From Martinezella dioscoreae (GTDB lineage Bacteria > Pseudomonadota > Alphaproteobacteria > Rhizobiales > Rhizobiaceae): 64,000 nt of DNA. Of the stretch, positions 25,123-33,555 are shown in pieces; position 1 is the first letter of the stretch; each line of letters starts with the position of its first letter. A model generated the notes under the pieces. The model had not been told where the DNA came from. It saw only the letters and a program-made list of their open reading frames with translations, and made no database searches. The DNA is taken from contig NZ_BLAJ01000005.1 of NCBI RefSeq assembly GCF_009176305.1, positions 62,001 through 126,000 of the forward strand. Reading direction: 5' to 3'. The position numbers and the translations under genes were made by a program.

Positions 25123-25152
25123 GCAACGCATTGTGGCGAAAATGCAACGCAT
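25123..25152. promoter_or_regulatory. Direct repeats GCAACGCAT, 21 bp apart, in the ntrC-ntrY gap
   Basis: GCAACGCAT occurs at 25123-25131 and 25144-25152, a spacing of two helical turns. A TTGACA-like -35 element for ntrY lies just beyond on the minus strand (about 25161-25166). Regularly spaced direct repeats over a promoter suggest a cooperative regulator site for ntrYX. Confidence 0.4.
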
Positions 25153-25164
25153 GGGATTGCATTG

Positions 25165-26616
25165 TCAAGCCGTGCGGGAGCTTCTGTAAACCGAAACACC
25201 CAGTTCTCTGATCTTTTTGCGCAGCGTATTGCGGTTGAGGCCCAAAAGATCGGCCGCCTTGATCTGATTGCCGCGTGTGGCGGTCAAGGCGGCGAGAATC
25301 AACGGGTATTCCATTTCGGTCAATACGCGGTCGTAGAGGCCCGGCGGCGGCAGGTTCTCACCGAAACTGGCGAAATAGGTCCGCATGTTCTCCTCCACCG
25401 CCTGCGCAATGGTCATGGAGCCGGTGCGGACCGGGCCTTTCTCGATCGGGCTGTCGGGCACGTCGGCACGCAGCTCCGCTTCGATGATCTCCTTGGTGAT
25501 GACATCCTGCGGGTAAAGCGCCATCAGCCGGCGGATAAGATTTTCCAGCTCGCGAACGTTGCCGGGCCAGGGATAGGCCTTCATGAGTTCGAGCGCTTCC
25601 TGATCGAAACGCTTGGAACCAAGCCCCTCTTTCTCAGCCTGCTGGATGAAATGACGCACCAGATCGGGAATATCCTCGGCACGATCGCGCAGCGGCGGCA
25701 GACGTAGCGGCACGACGTTGAGGCGGTAATAGAGATCCTCACGGAAGAGGCCTTGATTGATCGCCTGCTTCAGGTCCTTGTTGGTGGCGGCAACGATGCG
25801 GACGTCAGTGCGGATCGGGGTACGGCCGCCGACGGTGGTATATTCGCCCTGCTGCAGCACGCGCAGCAGGCGCGTTTGCGCATCCATCGGCATATCGCCG
25901 ATTTCGTCGAGGAACAGCGTGCCGCCTTCTGCCTGCTCGAAGCGGCCCGTCGAACGGGTCTGCGCGCCGGTGAAGGCACCCTTCTCGTGGCCGAACAGTT
26001 CGGATTCGATCAGGTCGCGCGGGATGGCCGCCATGTTGATGGCCACAAAGGGACCGTTACGGCGCTTGCCGTAATCATGCAGAGCGCGCGCCACCAGTTC
26101 CTTACCGGTACCGGATTCGCCGGTGATCATCAGCGTCAAATCGGTCTGCATCAGGCGTGCGAGCACGCGGTAGATTTCCTGCATCGCGGCGGATCGGCCG
26201 ACGAGCGGCATACCGTCCTGCATGTCGTCATCGATTTTTGCCGGCTTGCGCTTCGGCTCCGACAGCGCGCGACCGACGATCGCGATCAGCTCGGTCAGGT
26301 CGAAGGGCTTCGGGAGATAGTCGTAGGCGCCCTTCTCCGATGCCTTGATGGCCGTCATGAAGGTGTTCTGCGCACTCATGACCAGAACAGGCAGATCCGG
26401 CCTCGCTTTTTTGATGCGCGGCAGCAGATCGAAGGCGTTTTCGTCGGGCATGACGACGTCGGTTACGACAAGGTCGCCTTCGCCGGCGGAGACCCAACGC
26501 CAGAGCGTGGCGGCGTTCGATGTGATGCGTACATCGTAACCCGCGCGGCTCAAAGCCTGGTTGAGCACGGTGCGGATGGCCGCATCGTCATCGGCGACAA
26601 GGATCGTGGCTGTCAT
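25165..26616 (-). CDS. ntrC: Nitrogen regulator NtrC (GlnG)
   Basis: This 483-residue enhancer-binding protein activates sigma54 promoters of nitrogen-assimilation genes when phosphorylated by NtrB. The receiver domain has phospho-acceptor D53 (TDVVMPDE). The AAA+ domain is complete, with Walker A GESGTGKE, the sigma54-contact loop GAFTGA and Walker B LFLDEIGD. The Fis-type HTH is RGNQIKAADLLGLNRNTLRK. It overlaps ntrB by four bases (ATGA), indicating translational coupling. Confidence 0.98.
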   Translation of the reverse strand: MTATILVADDDAAIRTVLNQALSRAGYDVRITSNAATLWRWVSAGEGDLVVTDVVMPDENAFDLLPRIKKARPDLPVLVMSAQNTFMTAIKASEKGAYDYLPKPFDLTELIAIVGRALSEPKRKPAKIDDDMQDGMPLVGRSAAMQEIYRVLARLMQTDLTLMITGESGTGKELVARALHDYGKRRNGPFVAINMAAIPRDLIESELFGHEKGAFTGAQTRSTGRFEQAEGGTLFLDEIGDMPMDAQTRLLRVLQQGEYTTVGGRTPIRTDVRIVAATNKDLKQAINQGLFREDLYYRLNVVPLRLPPLRDRAEDIPDLVRHFIQQAEKEGLGSKRFDQEALELMKAYPWPGNVRELENLIRRLMALYPQDVITKEIIEAELRADVPDSPIEKGPVRTGSMTIAQAVEENMRTYFASFGENLPPPGLYDRVLTEMEYPLILAALTATRGNQIKAADLLGLNRNTLRKKIRELGVSVYRSSRTA

Positions 26617-27770
26617 CGAGTAGTCCCTGTAGAGTTCGGAAGTGGGGCATCTTCTGAGGTGATGCCCTTGGAGGCAGGCATCAAAACACGGAAAGTGGTA
26701 CGATGGTTCTGGCTGTCGCATTCGACGATGCCGCCGTGGTCGCCGATGATCTTGGCAACCAGCGCAAGGCCGAGACCGGTTCCGTTCGTCTTGGTGGTGA
26801 TGAACGGATCGAAAAGATGCGGCACGAGATCGGCCGGCACGCCCGGACCATTGTCGATGACGCAGAATTCCAGCGGCAGCGAGATCTTCTCGCGCGTGCC
26901 GGCGACCGAAAGCCGGATGCCGGGGCGATAGGCCGTCGTCAGCATGATCTCGCCATCCTGACGGTCGCCCACCGCTTCAGCGGCGTTCTTTACCAGATTG
27001 AGGAAGACCTGCACGAGCTGATCCCGGTTTGCGAAAACCGCCGGCAGAGAGGGGTCGTAATTCTCCGAAATCTTGATATTTCGGGCAAAGCCGGCCTTGG
27101 CGACGGCCTTCACATGATCGAGCACGGAATGGATATTGACGGGAACGCGATCGACGGGCCGTTCATCGGAGAAAACCTCCATACGGTCGACCAGCGAGAC
27201 GATGCGATCCGTCTCGTCGCAGATGAGGCGCGTTAGCGCGCGATCGTCGTCCTCGACCGATTGTTCGAGCAACTGCGCGGCGCCGCGAATACCTGACAGC
27301 GGGTTCTTGATCTCATGCGCCAGCATGGAGGCAAGGCCCGTGACCGAGCGGGCTGCGGCACGATGTGTCAGCTGCCGGTCGATCTTGTCGGCCATGGAGC
27401 GCTCCTGGAACACCACCACCACAGAGCCGGGGTCGCTGGAAACCGGCGCAACATAGAGATCGACCAGCTTGTCCTGTCCGAGACGTGGCGAGCTCAGATC
27501 GACGCGATATTCATTCACTGGTGCGCGGCGTTCGCGCACCTGATCGATCAGCGCCAGCAAAGGGCTGCCGAAAGGGATGAAGCTGGAGATCTTGTAGCGC
27601 GACAGATGCGACGCGCTGGCACCAAAGAAAGCTTCCGCCTCCCAGTTGGCAAAGGCAATGAGGCCGGCCTCGTCGACCATGACGACGGGGTTCTGGATCG
27701 CATTGAGAACGGCCATGGCCACGGAGTTGGCCGGGCTATCACCGGCACCGGAGCTGGATTTCGAAGTCAT
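26613..27770 (-). CDS. ntrB: Nitrogen sensor kinase/phosphatase NtrB (GlnL)
   Basis: This 385-residue cytosolic kinase phosphorylates or dephosphorylates NtrC according to PII protein signals. It has a PAS domain (NAIQNPVVMVDEAGLIAFAN), the H-box ASMLAHEIKNPLSGIRGAAQ, and the N and G boxes NLVKNAAEAV, DNGPGVP and GTGLGLALVAKI. No membrane segment is present, as expected. GGAGG lies six bases before its ATG inside the end of dusB; the two genes share an ATGA overlap. The three genes dusB-ntrB-ntrC form one operon. Confidence 0.97.
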   Translation of the reverse strand: MTSKSSSGAGDSPANSVAMAVLNAIQNPVVMVDEAGLIAFANWEAEAFFGASASHLSRYKISSFIPFGSPLLALIDQVRERRAPVNEYRVDLSSPRLGQDKLVDLYVAPVSSDPGSVVVVFQERSMADKIDRQLTHRAAARSVTGLASMLAHEIKNPLSGIRGAAQLLEQSVEDDDRALTRLICDETDRIVSLVDRMEVFSDERPVDRVPVNIHSVLDHVKAVAKAGFARNIKISENYDPSLPAVFANRDQLVQVFLNLVKNAAEAVGDRQDGEIMLTTAYRPGIRLSVAGTREKISLPLEFCVIDNGPGVPADLVPHLFDPFITTKTNGTGLGLALVAKIIGDHGGIVECDSQNHRTTFRVLMPASKGITSEDAPLPNSTGTTR

Positions 27771-28795
27771 GCAGCCTCCTGAATGCGGTGAGCGAGATCA
27801 GCGCCTGCCTGCAGCGCGGCTCGGAAGGATACAGCAACCTCGCCGCTCTCTTTCGACGTCATGATCTTTGCCTTGTCGGCGCCCATTGTCGCCGGCGCAT
27901 AGCGGTCGAGATACCAGGCGAGATGCTTGCGGGCATGGCGAATGCCGACCGCCTCGCCATAGAACTCCAGCATCATGCGATAATGTTCGAGCGCGATCTC
28001 GACGATCTCATCGCGGCTGGGCTCGCGATGCCCTGCCAGCACACCCGCATGCCATGGACGGCCCTGGCAGCCACGGCCGATCATGACGGCGTCAGCGCCG
28101 GAGCGACGTAGGATTTCCTGCGCGTCCTCAACCGTTTCGACATCGCCATTGGCGACAAGCGGAATGGAGATCGCGTCGCGCACGGCGCGGATCGCATCCC
28201 AATCCGCCCTGCCCTCGTAGAACTGCATGCGCGTGCGGCCATGAATGGTGACGAGTTGAACACCGGCCTCTTCGGCGCGCCGCGCGATATAAGGCGCATT
28301 GACGGAATTCTCGTCCCAGCCCAGCCGCATCTTCAGCGTCACGGGGATGTCCACCGCACTTACGGTCGCTTCTATCAATGTCAGCGCATGGTCCGGGTCA
28401 CGCATCAGCGCCGAACCGGAATAGCCGCCAATCACCTTCTTGGCTGGACATCCCATATTGATATCGATGATATCGGCGCCATTATCCGCGGCGATCTTTG
28501 CAGCCTCGGCCATCCAACGCGCTTCACGGCCCGCGAGCTGCACCATATGCGGCTTCAAGCCGGCGCTCTTCAAACGCGCCCAGGATTCGGCAGTATCCTG
28601 AACTAGCTCACGACTAGCGACCATTTCCGTGACGACCAGGCCGGCGCCATAGCGTAAAGCCAGCTGCCGGAAAGGAAGATCGGTCACGCCCGACATCGGC
28701 GCCAGGATCACGCGATTCCGGATGGATACGGAGCCGATGGAAAATGGAGCTGCAAGCTTGGAAGAAAGCAAATGATTATCTTTCGGGCACACCAT
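27767..28795 (-). CDS. dusB: tRNA-dihydrouridine synthase (NifR3)
   Basis: This flavoenzyme of about 342 residues reduces uridines in tRNA D-loops to dihydrouridine. It has the FMN-barrel start RNRVILAPMSGVTDLPFRQL, the catalytic-cysteine motif NMGCPAKKVIGGYSGSALM and HGRTRMQFYEG. As in other rhizobia it heads the ntrBC operon. The start is uncertain: ATG 28795 has no ribosome-binding site and lies right next to a possible -10 region, while TTG 28771 would give an N-terminus more like family members. Other than as an operon partner it has no known direct role in nitrogen control. Confidence 0.92.
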   Translation of the reverse strand: MVCPKDNHLLSSKLAAPFSIGSVSIRNRVILAPMSGVTDLPFRQLALRYGAGLVVTEMVASRELVQDTAESWARLKSAGLKPHMVQLAGREARWMAEAAKIAADNGADIIDINMGCPAKKVIGGYSGSALMRDPDHALTLIEATVSAVDIPVTLKMRLGWDENSVNAPYIARRAEEAGVQLVTIHGRTRMQFYEGRADWDAIRAVRDAISIPLVANGDVETVEDAQEILRRSGADAVMIGRGCQGRPWHAGVLAGHREPSRDEIVEIALEHYRMMLEFYGEAVGIRHARKHLAWYLDRYAPATMGADKAKIMTSKESGEVAVSFRAALQAGADLAHRIQEAA

Positions 28796-28800
28796 ACATC

Positions 28801-28812
28801 TGCACTATTTTT
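28801..28812. promoter_or_regulatory. NtrC-like half-site TGCACTATTTTT before dusB-ntrBC
   Basis: TGCACTATTTT matches the left half of the classical enteric NtrC box, but the right half (GGTGCA) is not conserved. It overlaps a possible minus-strand sigma70 promoter (TTGGCA, 17 bases, TAAAAA). Repression of this operon by NtrC binding at its start site is known in Rhizobium leguminosarum, so a site here fits; the match is partial. Confidence 0.4.
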
Positions 28813-29013
28813 AGACACGCTTTGAAAGTTTGCCAAGGGGTTTCGAAGAATCCCGATATTTTTTGGGCAGATGCTGGAAAATAATCGGTCGAGGCGATAG
28901 ACCCTGCTGGAGCAGGATCCCGTTTTGGCGATCTATTTAGCATGTGCTTATCCAAAAGCTCTACGCTTTTCAAAGCCATGCCGCAGACGGAGCCTTTCAT
29001 CCTTCGGGGGTTT

Positions 29014-30234
29014 ATGACGCAAATGCATTCAAAGCAACCGCTGTCGGTGGGAATCGTGATCGTTGCCGCCGGGCGCGGCGAGCGGGCTGGCTCTCCGGAA
29101 GAAGGCCCCAAGCAATATCGCCCGATCGGCGGCAGAGCGGTTATTGCGCATACGCTTGAAAAATTCGTGACATGGCCGCAGGCATCAAAGATCGTCGTCG
29201 TCATCCACCGCGATGATGAGGGGCTGCTGGGCGCGGCGCTGAAGCAGGTTTCAGGCCTGCCTGAGATCAAGATCGCCTTCGGTGGGGCGACTCGCCAGCA
29301 ATCCGTGCTTGCCGGGCTGCGCGCGTTGAGAGATAGCGATGTCACACACGTGATGATCCACGATGCCGTGCGCCCGTTCTTCGATCATGATCTGCTCGAC
29401 CGAGTGGCCTCAGCGCTCGCGGGTGGCGCGCCAGCGGTGCTGCCGGCCATGCCTGTCACCGACACGCTGAAGCGCGGCAACATGGAAGGGCTCGTTGTCG
29501 ACACCGTGCCTCGCGCCGGGCTTCATGCCGCCCAAACGCCGCAATCCTTCCGCTTGGCCGATATTCTCGCCGCGCATGAAAAGGCCGAAGCCGACGGCAA
29601 GATTGATTTCACCGACGATGCGGCAATCGCGGAATGGTGTAACCTACCGGTGACATTGGTGATCGGCAGCGCCGACAATGTGAAGCTGACGATCAAGAGG
29701 GATATTGCCATGGCCGATGAAAAGCTCAGTGCCGCGCTGCTGCCGGACGTGCGCACCGGCAACGGCTATGACGTCCACCAGCTGGAGCCCGGCGATGGCG
29801 TTACCCTCTGTGGCGTGTTCATTCCGCATGACCAGAAGCTGAAGGGGCATTCGGACGCTGATGTTGCCCTGCACGCGCTGACGGACGCGCTTCTTGCCAC
29901 CTGCGGCGCCGGCGATATTGGCGATCATTTTCCGCCCTCCGATCCGCAATGGAAGGGTGCACCGTCGCGCATCTTCATCGAGCACGCGGCAAAGATCGTG
30001 CGCGAACGCGGCGGCACTATCATGAATGCGGATGTCTCGCTGATCGCCGAGGCGCCGAAGGTCGGGCCGCATCGTGACGTCATGCGCGCCAAGCTTTCCG
30101 AATTCCTCGGCATCAGCATCGATCGGTGTTCGGTCAAGGCAACGACAAACGAGAAGATCGGCTTCGTCGGCCGCCGCGAAGGCATCGCCGCCATTGCGAC
30201 AGCCACCGTCGTCTATCGCGGAGGCAAGGCATAA
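29014..30234 (+). CDS. ispDF: Bifunctional IspD/IspF enzyme of the MEP isoprenoid pathway
   Basis: This 406-residue fusion carries out the third and fifth steps of the methylerythritol phosphate pathway. The IspD half (CTP transferase) has VAAGRGERAG, the FGGATRQQSVLAGLRAL motif, and VMIHDAVRPF. The IspF half (cyclodiphosphate synthase) starts near residue 247 at GNGYDVHQLEPGDGV, with the zinc ligands and HSDADVALHALTDALL, and ends KIGFVGRREGIAAIATATV. ATG 29014 follows a GGGGG run; ATG 29023 is an alternative. The fusion is characteristic of many alphaproteobacteria. The stop overlaps the next gene's ATG by one base. Confidence 0.95.
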   Translation: MTQMHSKQPLSVGIVIVAAGRGERAGSPEEGPKQYRPIGGRAVIAHTLEKFVTWPQASKIVVVIHRDDEGLLGAALKQVSGLPEIKIAFGGATRQQSVLAGLRALRDSDVTHVMIHDAVRPFFDHDLLDRVASALAGGAPAVLPAMPVTDTLKRGNMEGLVVDTVPRAGLHAAQTPQSFRLADILAAHEKAEADGKIDFTDDAAIAEWCNLPVTLVIGSADNVKLTIKRDIAMADEKLSAALLPDVRTGNGYDVHQLEPGDGVTLCGVFIPHDQKLKGHSDADVALHALTDALLATCGAGDIGDHFPPSDPQWKGAPSRIFIEHAAKIVRERGGTIMNADVSLIAEAPKVGPHRDVMRAKLSEFLGISIDRCSVKATTNEKIGFVGRREGIAAIATATVVYRGGKA

Positions 30235-30728
30235 TGCACTTTCCCGATGAGATTATCGCGCTTGCGCAAAAGATCGTGGCTGACTTCACCGCAAAAGGCT
30301 GGATGGTCGCGACGGCAGAATCCTGCACCGGCGGGTTAATTGCTGGCGCTCTCACCGAGATTCCAGGTTCGTCTGCCGTGGTCGATCGCGGCTTCGTCAC
30401 ATACACCAATACCGCCAAGATGGAGATGCTCGGCGTTCAGGAGCAGACGCTAGCGCAATTCGGTGCGGTGTCGAAGGAAACGGCGCTGCAGATGGTGCAT
30501 GGCGCCCTCTTCCGCTCTCGAGCCGATTTTGCTGTAGCGGTCACGGGTATCGCCGGTCCCGGCGGCGGCTCCGCGGAAAAGCCCGTCGGGCTCGTTCATC
30601 TGGCCGCCAAGGCGCGAAGTGGCGGGATCATCCATCGTGAAATGCGCTACAGCGACATCGGCCGCGACAAGGTTCGGCTCGCCACGTTACGGACGGCATT
30701 GGAGATGCTTGTCACGCTCGCTCAATGA
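30234..30728 (+). CDS. CinA-family protein, nicotinamide-nucleotide amidase (PncC-type)
   Basis: This 164-residue protein is the stand-alone C-terminal CinA domain, which deamidates NMN to NaMN in the pyridine nucleotide cycle. The active-site region ATAESCTGGLIAGALTEIPG and the segment VTGIAGPGGGSAEKPVGLVH are intact. The ATG shares its A with the ispDF stop codon (TAATG), so translation is coupled. A role in competence should not be inferred from the name; this short form lacks the N-terminal MoCF domain. Confidence 0.93.
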   Translation: MHFPDEIIALAQKIVADFTAKGWMVATAESCTGGLIAGALTEIPGSSAVVDRGFVTYTNTAKMEMLGVQEQTLAQFGAVSKETALQMVHGALFRSRADFAVAVTGIAGPGGGSAEKPVGLVHLAAKARSGGIIHREMRYSDIGRDKVRLATLRTALEMLVTLAQ

Positions 30729-30740
30729 GCGGGAGCGGCT

Positions 30741-31187
30741 TCAAGCATAGATTTTGTTCGCGCGCGTCTCAAAGGCATCCGTGAACATGCGGAAGGCCCG
30801 ATCGAACATCGATCCCATCAAAGCACCGAGAATACGGCTCTTGAACTCGTAGTCGATGAAGAAGTCGATGACGCTGCCGCCATTCTCCGCCGGCTGAAAG
30901 CGCCAGCGATTGTCGAGATACTTGAACGGTCCATCGATGTATTTCACGTCGATCGCGCGATCCGCTTTGTTCAGCAGCACCTGTGTGGTGAACGTCTCGC
31001 GGATGGCCTTATACCCGACCGTCATATCGGCAACGAGCAAGGTCTTACCGTCCCGTTCCTTGCGGCTGCGAACCGTGAGCGCGTCACAAAGCGGCAGGAA
31101 TTCCGGATAACGCTCCACATCGGCGACGAGGTCGAACATCTGGTCGGGCGAATGCGGAACGGGGCGATGGGTTTCGAACTGAGGCAT
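30741..31187 (-). CDS. COQ10/RatA-family START-domain protein (coenzyme Q binding)
   Basis: This 148-residue helix-grip protein starts MPQFETHRPVPHSPDQMFDL and contains DVERYPEFLPLC and FIDYEFKSRILGALMGSMFD. Members bind ubiquinone and assist its delivery to the respiratory chain; the RatA toxin name comes from one E. coli report and is not supported by context here. ATG 31187 gives the standard N-terminus; an in-frame TTG at 31196 is possible. It is the last gene of the run that includes lipA, convergent with the CinA-type gene. Confidence 0.9.
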   Translation of the reverse strand: MPQFETHRPVPHSPDQMFDLVADVERYPEFLPLCDALTVRSRKERDGKTLLVADMTVGYKAIRETFTTQVLLNKADRAIDVKYIDGPFKYLDNRWRFQPAENGGSVIDFFIDYEFKSRILGALMGSMFDRAFRMFTDAFETRANKIYA

Positions 31188-31196
31188 GAGCCGCAA

Positions 31197-31790
31197 TTAA
31201 GCAGGACGACAGAGAAGATCAAGAAGCTGACGCATTTCACCACGGGATTTCAGCTGTAAAACCGGCACATTGGGGCCGTGCTCGGCAAGCCCGGCAAGGA
31301 CTCTAGGCGTGAATTTTTCCTCAAATGTCCAAATAAAGCGCAGAAACTCCCAATCGACTTTCTCGATGCAGCCCGGTGCCATTTCCGGGCGCGTGCGGCC
31401 CATCCACTTGATCCAGCGAGAAACAGCACCCCAGATGCATAGTAGGCGAGGCATCCGCACCCATATGACCAAATCAGTACGCGGCAGGCGTATGTCGAAT
31501 GTCGAGGGATTGGTCCCGTCCATGATCCACCGTTCGCCCTGCACCTTGGCGACGATGATGGCGCGCTGCTCGTCCCTATCGCGCTGAACCCAGCCCGGCA
31601 GCCACAGAACGTCACGATCGATCGAGACATAGGCAAGGCCAAAGCGGGCGGCAATCTTCTGCGAGAGGGTTGATTTGCCACCGCCGGAGCAGCCCATGAC
31701 AAGGATGCGATTTGCACGGCGGATATGCTCAGCGGCTACCTCAAGGTCGCGTATCTCGCTGCGCAACGGCGGCACCAAAAGCTGATCCAT
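31197..31790 (-). CDS. P-loop nucleotide kinase-like protein, paralogue 1 (AAA/FlaR-type)
   Basis: This 197-residue protein looks like the small P-loop NTPases annotated as topology-modulation or adenylate-kinase-like proteins. It has Walker A MGCSGGGKST (about 33-42), then SIDRDVLWLPGW, ERWIMDGTNPSTFDIRLPRT, DLVIWVRMPR and TRPEMAPGCIEKVDWEFLRF. The pattern suggests phosphoryl transfer to a small substrate, which is unknown. Nine bases upstream is a second gene with the same layout. It ends nine bases before the ATG of the COQ10-family gene, suggesting one transcript. Confidence 0.8.
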   Translation of the reverse strand: MDQLLVPPLRSEIRDLEVAAEHIRRANRILVMGCSGGGKSTLSQKIAARFGLAYVSIDRDVLWLPGWVQRDRDEQRAIIVAKVQGERWIMDGTNPSTFDIRLPRTDLVIWVRMPRLLCIWGAVSRWIKWMGRTRPEMAPGCIEKVDWEFLRFIWTFEEKFTPRVLAGLAEHGPNVPVLQLKSRGEMRQLLDLLCRPA

Positions 31791-31799
31791 GACGGCCTC

Positions 31800-32393
31800 T
31801 CAGATATTGCTTCGGAGACGCGAAAGCAGGTCTTCGCCGTCGCGGTAGGATTTCAGCGTCACGACAGGCACATTGCGGCCGTGTCGTTCGAGCATCTCCT
31901 GAAACTGCGGCGCTTCGTCATGCTCGAATGTCCAGATATAACGAAGGAATTTCCAATCCAGCCGCTCTGGGCATCCGGGCGCCATCTCGGGCCGCGACCG
32001 GCCGCGGTAGCGCAGCCAGCGCGAAATCACACCGCGGAGTGCCACGTATCGCGGTGAGCGTCGCCATATGACGAGGTCGGTGCGCGGCAGCCGCAAGGGC
32101 AAGGTTCCGGGGCTGTTGCCGTCCATGATCCAGCGCGGTCCGGCAACCGCCTGTTCGATCAGCGCGATGGCTTCCGGGCGCGGGCGCGATTTCCAGCCGG
32201 GCAGCCAGAAGATATCGCGATCCATCGAAACATAGGTCAACCCACGCAGCGACGCGATGGCCTGCGCGAGCGTGCTCTTGCCTGTGCCGGAACACCCTAT
32301 GATGAGAATACGATCTGCTTTTTCGAAGATGCGTGCCGCCTCATCGATATCGACGGCACGGACGAGCGCATGCGGCGCGACGATCTGCTCCAC
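31800..32393 (-). CDS. P-loop nucleotide kinase-like protein, paralogue 2 (AAA/FlaR-type)
   Basis: This is a tandem relative of the next gene downstream: Walker A IGCSGTGKST, then SMDRDIFWLPGW, PRWIMDGNSPGTLPLRLPRT, DLVIWRRSPR and SRPEMAPGCPERLDWKFLRY. I set the start at GTG 32393, where GGAG lies seven bases upstream; this gives 197 residues, exactly the length of the paralogue, whereas the longer frame from 32438 adds an unrelated hydrophobic leader. A terminator at 32492-32516 separates it from lipA. The substrate is unknown. Confidence 0.8.
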   Translation of the reverse strand: MEQIVAPHALVRAVDIDEAARIFEKADRILIIGCSGTGKSTLAQAIASLRGLTYVSMDRDIFWLPGWKSRPRPEAIALIEQAVAGPRWIMDGNSPGTLPLRLPRTDLVIWRRSPRYVALRGVISRWLRYRGRSRPEMAPGCPERLDWKFLRYIWTFEHDEAPQFQEMLERHGRNVPVVTLKSYRDGEDLLSRLRSNI

Positions 32394-32491
32394 GGTCCAG
32401 CTCCATAATCGAATCGAAAGTGCCAATACCGGTAACAAACGGCGGCGTGTTCCCTAGGTCGCGTCGATGACAAATAAATGACGGAACAACG

Positions 32492-32516
32492 AAAAACCGC
32501 GGCGCACTCGCCGCGG
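32492..32516 (-). terminator. Intrinsic terminator after lipA
   Basis: On the minus strand a perfect eight-base stem CCGCGGCG/CGCCGCGG with an AGTG loop is followed by five T. It lies 32 bases past the lipA stop codon and should end most of the pdh-lipA transcript before the two P-loop genes. Confidence 0.9.
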
Positions 32517-32547
32517 CTCGATCAAAGGCAAATTCATCCGGCCGGGC

Positions 32548-33519
32548 TTATTCGGCGGCCAGCAGCAGCTTCTTTTCGCGAGCAGCGCGCAGCCGCTCGA
32601 AATCATCGCCGGCATGATGGGACGAGCGCGTCAGCGGGCTGGAAGCGACCATCAGGAAGCCCTTGCTGTAGGCCACCGTCTCATAGGACTTGAACTCTTC
32701 CGGCGTGACGAAGCTCATGACCTGATGATGCTTGCGCGTCGGCTGCAGATACTGGCCGATGGTCAGGAAGTCAACGTCAGCGGTGCGCAGATCGTCCATC
32801 AGCTGCAGCACTTCATTCCGCTCCTCGCCGAGACCGACCATGATGCCGGACTTGGTGAACATGGTGGGGTCCAGTTCCTTGACCCGCTGCAGCAGGCGGA
32901 CGGAATGGAAGTAACGAGCACCAGGGCGAACCGTCAGGTAGTTGCCGGGCACAGTTTCTAGATTGTGGTTGAAGACGTCCGGCTTGGCGGCGACGACGCG
33001 CTCCAAAGCGCCCGGCTTCTTCAAAAAGTCCGGCGTCAGGATCTCGATCGTGGTCGAAGGCGAAGCGGCGCGGATCGCCCAGATGACTTTCTCGAAGTGC
33101 TCGGCGCCGCCGTCTTCCAGATCGTCGCGGTCGACGGAGGTGATGACCACGTGGCTAAGGCCCATCTGCTTGACGGCCTTGGCGACGTTTTCCGGCTCGG
33201 CCATATCGAGCGCATTCGGCTTGCCGGTCGCGACATTGCAGAAGGCGCAGGCACGTGTGCAGATCTCACCCATGATCATGAAGGTGGCGTGCTTCTTATC
33301 CCAGCACTCGCCGATATTCGGGCAGCCGGCCTCTTCGCACACCGTGACGAGCTTGTGCTCCTTCACGATCGAGCGGGTTTCGGCATAGCCCTTCGATGTC
33401 GGCGCCTTCACGCGGATCCAGTCCGGCTTGCGCATGACTTCCGTATCCGGCCGATGCGCCTTTTCCGGGTGTCGCACGCGCTTTGCGTCCGGGTTGATCG
33501 TGTCGAGAATCGTGACCAT
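32548..33519 (-). CDS. lipA: Lipoyl synthase
   Basis: This 323-residue radical-SAM enzyme inserts two sulfurs into octanoyl groups to form lipoyl cofactors. The auxiliary cluster cysteines C61, C66 and C72 (CEEAGCPNIGEC) and the radical-SAM CxxxCxxC cysteines C87, C91 and C94 (CTRACAFC) are all present, as is the C-terminal RSS motif (TRSSHHAGDDF). Its place in the pyruvate dehydrogenase run is functional: the lipoyl domains of PdhB, PdhC and other complexes are its products. The ribosome-binding site is weak. Confidence 0.97.
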   Translation of the reverse strand: MVTILDTINPDAKRVRHPEKAHRPDTEVMRKPDWIRVKAPTSKGYAETRSIVKEHKLVTVCEEAGCPNIGECWDKKHATFMIMGEICTRACAFCNVATGKPNALDMAEPENVAKAVKQMGLSHVVITSVDRDDLEDGGAEHFEKVIWAIRAASPSTTIEILTPDFLKKPGALERVVAAKPDVFNHNLETVPGNYLTVRPGARYFHSVRLLQRVKELDPTMFTKSGIMVGLGEERNEVLQLMDDLRTADVDFLTIGQYLQPTRKHHQVMSFVTPEEFKSYETVAYSKGFLMVASSPLTRSSHHAGDDFERLRAAREKKLLLAAE

Positions 33520-33555
33520 GGAACGTCTACTTTCCGCCGCTTGAAATACGGCCCT

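Noticed and set aside
30741..31187. RatA toxin of a toxin-antitoxin pair
   Set aside because: No antitoxin-like partner is adjacent; the protein matches the COQ10 coenzyme-Q-binding family and sits in a metabolic operon.
31800..32438. Longer form of the second P-loop protein with a hydrophobic leader
   Set aside because: GTG 32393 has GGAG upstream and restores the same length as the paralogue; the leader has no counterpart.
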